From contig NZ_LQCI01000012.1 of NCBI RefSeq assembly GCF_001613935.1, positions 124,001-188,000 of the forward strand: a stretch of DNA of 64,000 nt, read 5' to 3'. Under the pieces are notes generated by a model, which made no database searches, was not told the origin of the DNA, and was given only the letters and a program-made list of their open reading frames with translations. This DNA comes from Amycolatopsis regifaucium (GTDB lineage Bacteria; Actinomycetota; Actinomycetes; Mycobacteriales; Pseudonocardiaceae). Positions 50,939-58,069 of the stretch are shown here, one piece after another (the stretch's first letter is position 1; the number at the start of each line of letters is the position of its first letter). The position numbers and the translations under genes were made by a program.

Positions 50939-52273
50939 ATGGCTGACAGGTACCAGCAGTTCACGAAAACCCCGGTGGGGAAGTTCGTGGTGCCGAAGCT
51001 CGGCCTGCCGAATCCCGCGACGCTCCGCCGGTACAAGCCCGGTCAGCCCCCTCTCGAGGGTCCCGCACTTCTGGGCGCCGCGCCGGGCGGTCGTCTCGAA
51101 AAGGTGATCGAGGCGCAGCTGCACCGTGCGGGTGTCGAGGTCGTCTCGACGGCGGCCGACAAGCACGCCGCGCTCGTCTTCGACGCGACAGGCGTAAAGG
51201 ACCCGAAGCAGCTTCGCGAGATCTATTCCTTCTTCCACCCGGTGATCCGCGGCGTCGGGCCGTCGGGCCGCGTCGTCGTCCTCGGCACTCCGCCCGAGCT
51301 GACCGAGGGACACGAGCGGATCGCCCAGCGCGCGCTCGAAGGCTTCGTGCGCTCCGTCGGAAAGGAACTGAAGCGCGGCGCGACCGCTCAGCTCGTGTAC
51401 GTCGCCGAAGGCGCCGAAGAAGCCACCGAGTCCACGCTGCGCTTCCTGCTGTCGGCGAAGTCCGCCTTCGTCGACGCCCAGGTCATCCGCGTCGGCACGG
51501 AGACCAAGACCGCCTCCGCCCCGGCCGACTGGTCGAAGCCACTCGACGGCAAGGTCGCGCTGGTGACTGGCGCCTCCCGCGGCATCGGCGCCGCCATCGC
51601 CGAGGTGCTGGGCCGCGATGGCGCCCACGTCGTCGCGCTCGACATCCCCGCGCAGGGCGGCGACCTGTCGAAGGTGGCCAACAAGGTCGGCGGATCGGCG
51701 CTGCAACTGGACATCACCGCCGCCGACGCGCCCGAGAAGCTCGCCGAGTACCTGACCACGCGTCACGGCGGCGTCGACATCGTCGTGCACAACGCCGGCA
51801 TCACGCGGGACAAGACGCTGGGCAACATGACCGAGGGCGGCTGGGACTCGGTCATTGCGGTCAACCTCGCGTCGCAGCTCGCGGTGAACGAGAAACTCCT
51901 GTCCGACAAGGTGCTGCACGAGAACGGCCGGATCATCGGCGTCTCGTCGATCGCGGGCATCGCGGGCAACGTCGGCCAGACCAACTACGCCACCAGCAAG
52001 GCGGGCGTCATCGGCATGGTGAACGACGGCGCGCCGAAGCTCGCGGAGTACGGCGGCACGATCAACGCCGTCGCGCCCGGGTTCATCGAGACCAAGATGA
52101 CCGCCGCGGTCCCGCTGTTCATCCGCGAGGCCGGACGGCGGCTCTCCAGCCTCGGCCAGGGCGGCCTGCCGGTCGACGTCGCCGAGACGATCGCCTGGTA
52201 CGCGAACCCCGCTTCGGCCGCGGTCAACGGCAACGTGGTCCGCGTCTGCGGCCAGGCCCTGCTGGGGGCGTGA
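50939..52273 (+). CDS. fabG4: High-molecular-weight 3-oxoacyl reductase, FabG4 type
   Basis: 444 residues. The N-terminal Rossmann-like domain without catalytic residues (about 1-195, MADRYQQFTKTPVGKFVVPKLGLPNPATLRRY) is followed by a classical SDR domain (TGASRGIGAAIAEVLG near 208, NAG at HNAGITRDKTLGNM, SSIAGIAGNVGQTNYATSKAGV catalytic site). This two-domain form is mycobacterial FabG4, an NADH-dependent 3-oxoacyl-CoA reductase. Operon with the MaoC gene; divergent from the thiolase gene. Confidence 0.92.
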   Translation: MADRYQQFTKTPVGKFVVPKLGLPNPATLRRYKPGQPPLEGPALLGAAPGGRLEKVIEAQLHRAGVEVVSTAADKHAALVFDATGVKDPKQLREIYSFFHPVIRGVGPSGRVVVLGTPPELTEGHERIAQRALEGFVRSVGKELKRGATAQLVYVAEGAEEATESTLRFLLSAKSAFVDAQVIRVGTETKTASAPADWSKPLDGKVALVTGASRGIGAAIAEVLGRDGAHVVALDIPAQGGDLSKVANKVGGSALQLDITAADAPEKLAEYLTTRHGGVDIVVHNAGITRDKTLGNMTEGGWDSVIAVNLASQLAVNEKLLSDKVLHENGRIIGVSSIAGIAGNVGQTNYATSKAGVIGMVNDGAPKLAEYGGTINAVAPGFIETKMTAAVPLFIREAGRRLSSLGQGGLPVDVAETIAWYANPASAAVNGNVVRVCGQALLGA

Positions 52274-52275
52274 TC

Positions 52276-53121
52276 ATGGCGGTCAAGGAACTTCGTGAGA
52301 CGCCGAGCCTGTCTTCGTTGTACCCCAAGGCTCTGCTCGGCTCGCTGCGCAAGAGCGACGGGAACACCCTGCCGGGGACCGAGTTCGTCCGCGAAGGCGT
52401 GGTCGTCGACCCGGCGCATCTCGCCGCGTACAACCGGGTGTGCGGCTTCCGGCTGGACGACGTCCTGCCCGCGACGTATCCGCACATGCTCGCCTTCCCG
52501 TTGCAGATGGCGCTGATGACCGAACACGACTTCCCGTTCCCGTTGCTGGGCATGGTGCACGTCGCCAACCGGATCACCCAGCACCGGCCGCTGCGGCTCG
52601 ACGAGTCGTTCACCCTGCGCGTGCGCGCCGAGGATCTGCGTCCGCACGAAAAGGGCAAGCAGTTCGACGTGGTCAGCGAGCTGCTGGTCAGTGACAGTCC
52701 TGTTTGGACGGACGCCAGCACGTACCTGCGCCGTGGCGGCGGCAGCGGGGAGAAGACGGCACGCGGGCAGCTTTCCCAGCCGTCGCCGAGCGCGATCTGG
52801 CATGTGCCCGCCGACATCGGCCGTCGCTACGCCGAGGTCTCCGGCGACCGCAACCCGATCCACCTGCACCCGATCACCGCGAAGGCGTTCGGCTTCCCCG
52901 CCGCCATCGCGCACGGCATGTGGACGAAGGCGCACGCGCTCGCGGCGTTCGAAGGCAGGCTGCCGGAAGCGTTCACCGTCGACGTCAAGTTCAAACAGCC
53001 GGTGCTGTTGCCGTCGAAGGCGGCGTTCACCACCTGGAGCGAAGGCGGGGGCTGGGCCTTCGAACTCTGGAACGCGCGCAAGCCGAAGCCGCATCTGGAA
53101 GGTTCAGTCGTCGCTCTCTGA
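52276..53121 (+). CDS. MaoC-like (R)-hydroxyacyl dehydratase, HtdX type
   Basis: 281 residues. An N-terminal degenerate hot-dog domain, then a C-terminal hydratase-2 motif (YAEVSGDRNPIHLHPITAKAFGFPAAIAHGMWTKA, catalytic Asp and His). It acts between FabG4 and an enoyl reductase or in the reverse direction with the thiolase. ATG 52276 has a G-run ribosome site; GTG 52270 overlapping the fabG4 stop is an alternative. The 3' end overlaps the convergent tetR gene by 18 nt. Confidence 0.88.
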   Translation: MAVKELRETPSLSSLYPKALLGSLRKSDGNTLPGTEFVREGVVVDPAHLAAYNRVCGFRLDDVLPATYPHMLAFPLQMALMTEHDFPFPLLGMVHVANRITQHRPLRLDESFTLRVRAEDLRPHEKGKQFDVVSELLVSDSPVWTDASTYLRRGGGSGEKTARGQLSQPSPSAIWHVPADIGRRYAEVSGDRNPIHLHPITAKAFGFPAAIAHGMWTKAHALAAFEGRLPEAFTVDVKFKQPVLLPSKAAFTTWSEGGGWAFELWNARKPKPHLEGSVVAL

Positions 53122-53769
53122 CGGCTTCCACACATCGCCTTCGACGAGGTCGTTGAACCCGAGCCAGACGAGGTTCATCAGCCACGAGGCGAGGACGCCG
53201 TCGGAGACATCGGGGTGGTCGAGCGCCCAGTCGGCCAGCGACTCGGCCGCCCCGACCAGCGCGGCGGACAGCCCGGCGCCGGAGAACTCGGCCTGTTCAC
53301 CCAGGCCCTTGCGGGTACCGGCGGAGACGACGAGCGCGGCGACCAGCTCGATCGCGCGGGTGCGCATGTCGGTGATCTCCGCGGCGAAGGCGCCGCCGAC
53401 GGTCATGGCCTGGCGGTGCAGCACCGTCCACGACTCGCGGTAGTCCGCGACGAACCGGTAGAACGCGCGAAGCCCGTACCAAAGCTGCATGTCCGGCGGC
53501 AGGTCGGGTTTGATCCCGTCCTGTACCGCTTCCAGCAGGCGAGTGGCTTCACGGCGGATGCACGCGCCGAAGAGATCTTCCTTGGACCCGAGGTAGGTGT
53601 AGATCATCGGCTTGGACACGCCGGCGACCTCGGAGATCTCGTCCATCGACGCGGAGTGATAGCCGTAGCGCGAGAACACCGAGACCGCTGCGTCCAGGAT
53701 CTGGCGTTCCCGCACCGCTCTCGGCAGCCGTTTGGCGCGTTCGGCAGGACGCGGTACTTCCTCGGACAC
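53104..53769 (-). CDS. TetR family regulator of the lipid module
   Basis: 221 residues. HTH RAVRERQILDAAVSVFSRYGYHSASMDEISEVAGVSKPMIYTYLGSKEDLF. The C-terminal domain is of the TetR_C fatty-acid-regulator kind. It is convergent with htdX and divergent from the SCP2 gene at 53897; a CCTACTRGCGRGTAG element lies in both this intergenic region and the fadA2/fabG4 divergon, so it probably controls all of these genes in response to acyl-CoA. Confidence 0.88.
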   Translation of the reverse strand: MSEEVPRPAERAKRLPRAVRERQILDAAVSVFSRYGYHSASMDEISEVAGVSKPMIYTYLGSKEDLFGACIRREATRLLEAVQDGIKPDLPPDMQLWYGLRAFYRFVADYRESWTVLHRQAMTVGGAFAAEITDMRTRAIELVAALVVSAGTRKGLGEQAEFSGAGLSAALVGAAESLADWALDHPDVSDGVLASWLMNLVWLGFNDLVEGDVWKPSESDD

Positions 53770-53848
53770 TCAGGACCTCCCTTTAGTTCCCGTAAGACGC
53801 TACCGGGCTGCCACCGGCAGGGGCGCTCGCGGCACGCTTGCCCGCCTA

Positions 53849-53864
53849 CCTACTGGCGGGTAGC
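53849..53864. promoter_or_regulatory. Second copy of the CCTACTRGCGRGTAG operator
   Basis: CCTACTGGCGGGTAGC matches 13 of 16 positions of the fadA2/fabG4 operator core and lies between tetR and the SCP2 gene. Confidence 0.6.
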
Positions 53865-53896
53865 CTTACGCTTGGGTAGGCGGAGCTGGAGGGCAA

Positions 53897-54532
53897 ATGA
53901 CCGAGATCGTGGGGCTGACCGGCCGCGCGCTGGTCGACGAGCTCGAACGGATCGAGCCGGATTCGGCCGAAGCGCACTCGCTCGACGTCAACGAGGTCGC
54001 GGGCGCCATCGACCCGAAGGACCTGGGCAAGGACGACGTCCGGCGGCTGCTGACCGCGCTCGGACGGCTCGCCGAATCCGCGCCCGCGTTCGATCTCCGC
54101 AAGGTCGACCCGGTCCGGTTCGCGAATCTGGTCGCCCGCGCCTCGCGCGCGCAACTCGAGAGCGTCGTCGCCGAACGGTCGCTGCGGGAGCGTGTCCTGC
54201 GAGAGATCTTCGACCGCATGGGCGCGCACATCCGGCAGGACCGCGCGAAGACGCTGCACGCGGTGGTCCACTGGCGGCTGTCGGGCGGCAACGGCGACGG
54301 CGGGTACGACCGCTACGAGACGGTGATCTCGCACGGGGAATGCACGGTCAGCAGTCAGATGAAGGAGAAGCCGAGGGTGACGATCACGATCGCGCCCGTC
54401 GATTTCTTCCGGCTCATCACCCACCAGGCGACCCCCGCTGTGCTATTCGTCACCGGAAAGATCAAAGTAAAAGGTGACCTGGCCTTCGCGACGGGCTTGA
54501 TCGGTTTCTTCGACCTTCCGAAACCGTCCTGA
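53897..54532 (+). CDS. SCP2 sterol-binding domain protein
   Basis: 211 residues. A helical N-terminal half, then an SCP2 lipid-binding fold (about 110-211) with HAVVHWRLSGGNGDGGYDRYETVISHGECTV and C-terminal FVTGKIKVKGDLAFATGLIGFFDLPKPS. SCP2 domains carry acyl-CoAs or sterols. It is tandemly paralogous to the next gene. Ribosome site GGAGGG. Next to the TetR/FabG4/thiolase module, a lipid-carrier role is likely. Confidence 0.85.
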   Translation: MTEIVGLTGRALVDELERIEPDSAEAHSLDVNEVAGAIDPKDLGKDDVRRLLTALGRLAESAPAFDLRKVDPVRFANLVARASRAQLESVVAERSLRERVLREIFDRMGAHIRQDRAKTLHAVVHWRLSGGNGDGGYDRYETVISHGECTVSSQMKEKPRVTITIAPVDFFRLITHQATPAVLFVTGKIKVKGDLAFATGLIGFFDLPKPS

Positions 54533-54561
54533 GTCCGGCGAAGCGGTTACACTTCCGTGCC

Positions 54562-55209
54562 GTGCCCCGAAATTCTCCGAACCGGCGCCGGCGGGACAAG
54601 GCGCGCTTTTCCCGCCCGTCGCGACCGCACAAGACGCGCACCGGTGGCGAGCACGTCGTCAACGCGTTCGCGGAGAAGCTCGAACTCACGAAACTGAGCC
54701 CCGAACAGTTCGTGCAGGTGCTGGAAACCCTGCACATGCTGGGTGAAACCGGTGCGGGTATCGAGTTGAGCTCGCTCGAGACCGAGGTGCTCGTCGACGT
54801 CGTACAGCGGGCATCGCGGGAGCAGCTGAAAGCGATCGCCGACCATCCGGAACTGCGCTCGGCGTTCCTCGACGAGATTTTCCGCAGAATGTCGGACCAT
54901 TTCGCCCCGGAACGCGCGCAGCATGTCAACTTCGTCGTCGCGTGGCGTTTTACCGAAGGTGACGGCGAAGACGGTTTCGATCGCTTTCAAACGGTCATCG
55001 AAGACGGCGTCTGCGTTTCCAGCACCGATCTCGCGCGTACTCCGGACACGACCATCACGCTGTCGGTCGACGATTTCATCCGGATGGCCACCGGCAACGC
55101 GGCCGTGGCGGCGATGTTCGTGACCGGGAAGGTGAAGGTCAAGGGCGAGTACGCGCCCGCCGTCCGGTTCAGCGGCTATTTCGACATCCCGAAACCGAGC
55201 GGCACCTAG
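54562..55209 (+). CDS. SCP2 sterol-binding domain protein (paralogue)
   Basis: 215 residues. A basic N-terminal extension (RNSPNRRRRDKARFSRPSRPHKTR), a helical segment, and an SCP2 domain ending FVTGKVKVKGEYAPAVRFSGYFDIPKPSGT. It differs from its upstream paralogue by the arginine-rich leader, which may bind nucleic acid or acidic lipid head groups (inference). GTG 54562 is 8 nt after TACACT (leaderless type). Its stop overlaps the convergent AlbA_2 gene by 4 nt. Confidence 0.85.
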   Translation: MPRNSPNRRRRDKARFSRPSRPHKTRTGGEHVVNAFAEKLELTKLSPEQFVQVLETLHMLGETGAGIELSSLETEVLVDVVQRASREQLKAIADHPELRSAFLDEIFRRMSDHFAPERAQHVNFVVAWRFTEGDGEDGFDRFQTVIEDGVCVSSTDLARTPDTTITLSVDDFIRMATGNAAVAAMFVTGKVKVKGEYAPAVRFSGYFDIPKPSGT

Positions 55210-56951
55210 CCTTCGACGCCCGTCTCGTCGAGGGTGCGCTGAGGGGTGCGTCGATAACGGACGTTGGGGCTACGGAGATTCCGCTCCGTCGCTTCGATCA
55301 AGCCCTGCCGGAGCAGGACGCTCAGCCACCGTGACACCGTCCGGTCGGGGAGTCCTGTCGCCGCTACCAAGTCGGCGCGGGTCGCCTCCTTCTCGCCGAG
55401 CGCCAGAAGAAGCCCCTCGCGTCGATCGACGCGACGCCGGTCGGACACGGTGTCATCCGCGGGCGTTGGCACAACGTCGTCGGCGAGGGTGTACTGCGCG
55501 TATCGTCGCCCGCCCGTCGGAACCAGAAGACCACGGGCGACCAGATCACCGAGTTCTTCGGTGGCGACGCGAGAGTCGAGGTCGTTCGCGTTGCGGTAGA
55601 CCTGGTTGTTGAGTGTTTCGCCGTGGAACAACATCGCGAGGCCGTGGCACTGGCTGTCGGTGAGGCCATGCTCTCGAAGCGACGCTATCCACTGGACAGC
55701 ACCGTCCCCCAACAAGGTGTGGTTGGGGAAGGTCGCCTTGAAAGTGGAGATGTCGTCAGCGAACCGCGGAGGGCTGAGCTTGGCGTCTCGCATCGCGGCC
55801 AGCATCGCCGGGATCCCGGAGCCACGGTTTTCGCAGATCGGACGGTCCGACCCGGGTAGCGGCGTGTCCTCGAGGATCTTCAGCAAGGTCGCGTTGCGTG
55901 CTGAAGAGGTACCTTCCACGCCGAGATTCTCTTCGCGAACCGAGCCGTAAAGGCCGCCCGGATTACGGATCACCAAACGGTCGGGATACATCTCCACTTG
56001 CACCTGGGTTCCATGCGAAGACCCGGAGTAATCGCGGTGAACCAGTGCGTTGACCACCGCCTCGCGTAGTGCCGTCTCGGGGTATTCCCAGGCTTCGGTC
56101 CGCCCTGCGCCTCGAACCGTCGATCGGCGTTTCATGTTGCGGCGAAGGGCGATGAGGGCTTCGTCGACGATCACCGGAATCGGCCCTTCGGCAGCGACGT
56201 TGTCGATGAACCTCGTCCCTCGCGGGTCGGGCCCTGACTTGGTCGGGTAGTGGACGAAACTCAGCATGAGCTGCGGAAAGAATTCCTGCGGGTACTCGCC
56301 CAGCGCCAGGAGTCCGGCCAAAGACAAAACGTCTCCGACAAGGATCTTCGCTCGGCGCAACGCCGCGGTGTCATCCAGGTTCGCGAACGCTCTGCCGCGA
56401 TGGCGGCGGAGACGACTCAGGAAACTTGCGGTAAGAAATTCGTCGAGGTTCGTAACCGTGGTTCCGGGTACAGGCTGTTCGTCGTCTCGGGGCTGACCAC
56501 GGTTCGCCACCATCAGTTGGACTTCGTAAGGGCTCAACTTCCGATCGCCATCGGCGACCCTGATGAAGCTTCCCTGTGTCATGCCGGTGCCACGGTTGTA
56601 TGCGGGTTTGCTGGCAGGGGGCAGTTCAGGGATCTCGGCGACCACCAGGTCCGCATCCTCGAACCGGTGCGTTCCGATGAGTGGCCGAAGGGGTGGCTCC
56701 AGGTTCTCCGAACACATCGCGGCCAGATCGGCTTCCAGCTTCGCCGGCTCTTGAACGCCGGTCGCCTCGAAACCGCGGGTTTCGTCCAGGCCGAAGATCA
56801 GTACCCCGCCGCTGGTGTTGGCGAAGGCTGAGAGCGTCTCTCGAACGCTCTTAGGGAGCTTCGTTTCTGCGCGTTTGGCCTCCACGGACGCATGATCACC
56901 GCCGAGCGCGCGGAGGTTCGCGATGATCTCGATGAGTTCGTCGTGGAGCAT
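55206..56951 (-). CDS. AlbA_2 (Schlafen-like) domain regulator with ATPase-type C-terminus
   Basis: 581 residues. AlbA_2 domain about 15-130 (ASVEAKRAETKLPKSVRETLSAFANTSGGVLIFGLDE), middle region including the HATPase_c_4 motif REAVVNALVHRDYSGSSHGTQVQVEMYPDRLVIRNPGGLYG near 290-330, and C-terminal winged helix (GEKEATRADLVAATGLPDRTVSRWLSVLLRQGLIEATE). Often annotated as RecG-like or 'putative transcriptional regulator'. It has a striking 25-bp inverted repeat just upstream of its start codon, suggesting autoregulation. DNA or RNA binding is expected, its exact role is not known. Confidence 0.85.
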   Translation of the reverse strand: MLHDELIEIIANLRALGGDHASVEAKRAETKLPKSVRETLSAFANTSGGVLIFGLDETRGFEATGVQEPAKLEADLAAMCSENLEPPLRPLIGTHRFEDADLVVAEIPELPPASKPAYNRGTGMTQGSFIRVADGDRKLSPYEVQLMVANRGQPRDDEQPVPGTTVTNLDEFLTASFLSRLRRHRGRAFANLDDTAALRRAKILVGDVLSLAGLLALGEYPQEFFPQLMLSFVHYPTKSGPDPRGTRFIDNVAAEGPIPVIVDEALIALRRNMKRRSTVRGAGRTEAWEYPETALREAVVNALVHRDYSGSSHGTQVQVEMYPDRLVIRNPGGLYGSVREENLGVEGTSSARNATLLKILEDTPLPGSDRPICENRGSGIPAMLAAMRDAKLSPPRFADDISTFKATFPNHTLLGDGAVQWIASLREHGLTDSQCHGLAMLFHGETLNNQVYRNANDLDSRVATEELGDLVARGLLVPTGGRRYAQYTLADDVVPTPADDTVSDRRRVDRREGLLLALGEKEATRADLVAATGLPDRTVSRWLSVLLRQGLIEATERNLRSPNVRYRRTPQRTLDETGVEG

Positions 56952-56963
56952 GCCGCCCGTCCT

Positions 56964-57019
56964 AGCTTCGCCACTAGCTTCGCCACTAGCAGTGTAGTGG
57001 CGAAGCTAGTGGCGAAGCT
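56964..57019. promoter_or_regulatory. Perfect 25-bp inverted repeat built from 12-bp units
   Basis: Each arm is two tandem copies of AGCTTCGCCACT (plus one A), arms 56964-56988 and 56995-57019, with a 6-nt centre. It starts 13 bp upstream of the AlbA_2 ATG and ends 7 bp from the FxsA stop codon. Candidate operator, hairpin, or both. Confidence 0.75.
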
Positions 57020-57025
57020 GAGGGC

Positions 57026-57508
57026 CTAGCCTTCGACGATGCGGCCTTCGATCACCGGCGGCTGCTTCTTGGCGGACTCGGCGGGCGGCGTATCGGTGAC
57101 GACCTCGCTGTCCACGACCATCACCGGCCCGTGTGACCGGTTGGCGAACTTGACCGCGCGGCGCTGCATCCGCTTCTGCCAGACCTTGCGCGCGACACTC
57201 CGCGTCGGCGGCAGGATGAACAGCAGGCCGATGACGTCGCTGACGAAACCGGGGAGCAGGATGAGCAGACCGCCGAAGCCGATCAGCATCCCGTCGGTGA
57301 GTTCCCGCTCCGCGTCGGCCGGGCGGCCGAGTCGCGCGGACTCGGCGAAGGCCCGGAAGGCCCGGCCGCCTTCGCGGCGGGCGAGCCAGGATCCGATGAA
57401 CGCGCCGGCGAAGAGCAGCGCGATCGTGCCGAGCACGCCAACGGCCGAGCCCACCGCCCAGACGGCGGCGATCTCGGCGACGACATAGAGCAAGAACGCG
57501 ACAGCCAT
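57026..57508 (-). CDS. FxsA family membrane protein
   Basis: 160 residues. MAVAFLLYVVAEIAAVWAVGSAVGVLGTIALLFAGAFIGSWLARREGGRAF and LTDGMLIGFGGLLILLPGFVSDVIGLLFILPPTRSVARKV are the FxsA core with three to four helices; a short basic tail follows. In E. coli FxsA counters phage T7 exclusion by the F plasmid, but the general role is unknown. Leaderless signature TACGTT 8 nt before the ATG. Same strand as the AlbA_2 gene downstream. Confidence 0.88.
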   Translation of the reverse strand: MAVAFLLYVVAEIAAVWAVGSAVGVLGTIALLFAGAFIGSWLARREGGRAFRAFAESARLGRPADAERELTDGMLIGFGGLLILLPGFVSDVIGLLFILPPTRSVARKVWQKRMQRRAVKFANRSHGPVMVVDSEVVTDTPPAESAKKQPPVIEGRIVEG

Positions 57509-57566
57509 ACCTGGACAACGTACGGCTTGCCCGTTTTGCTCCCCACCCCCGATACGGTGGTCCTGG

Positions 57567-58067
57567 TCAACCGATCCGGCTCAGGAACTCCGTTGCCTCG
57601 CGTGGCCTGGCCAGCACGATCCGCCGCGCGTGCGCCCCCTGTTCCGTCAGCCGCCGGACTGTCCGCTCCCGGTGGTCCGTCGGCCAGCGCCAGACGTAGG
57701 AGTAGAACTCCCGGTCGAAGCGCTCGGGGCAGCCGGGTGCCTGCTTGTCCTGTCCGTACTCGCGCAGGGATCGCACCACTGCCCGGCGGAGGCAGGTACG
57801 GCGTGGGTAGTCGAGAAAGAAGATCGTGTCGGCCCGCGGCAGCCGAAGATGCATGGACGCCCCGTAGTTGCCGTCGATCACCCAGGCGTCGGAGGCGACG
57901 ATCTCCTGCTGCGCGGCGTGGAACTCGTCCTCCGGCGCCTGCGTCCACCCCGGCCGCCAGAAGAGCCGGTCGAGATGGGTGACCGGCAGGTCGAGCGTGG
58001 CACCCAGCCGACGCGAGAACGTCGACTTCCCGGCGCCGCTGCAGCCGACGACCATGACCCGTCTCAT
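57567..58067 (-). CDS. P-loop kinase, FlaR/AAA_18-like
   Basis: 166 residues. P-loop VVGCSGAGKST at about 6-16, then THLDRLFWRPGWTQAP, IVASDAWVIDGNYGASMHLRLPRADTIFFLDYPRRTCLRRAVVRS and the terminal RIVLARP. This is the adenylate-kinase-like family annotated as DNA topology modulation protein FlaR, with substrate unknown. Two base pairs separate it from the ABC exporter gene, so it ends the tetR-ABC-kinase operon. Confidence 0.85.
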   Translation of the reverse strand: MRRVMVVGCSGAGKSTFSRRLGATLDLPVTHLDRLFWRPGWTQAPEDEFHAAQQEIVASDAWVIDGNYGASMHLRLPRADTIFFLDYPRRTCLRRAVVRSLREYGQDKQAPGCPERFDREFYSYVWRWPTDHRERTVRRLTEQGAHARRIVLARPREATEFLSRIG

Positions 58068-58069
58068 CG

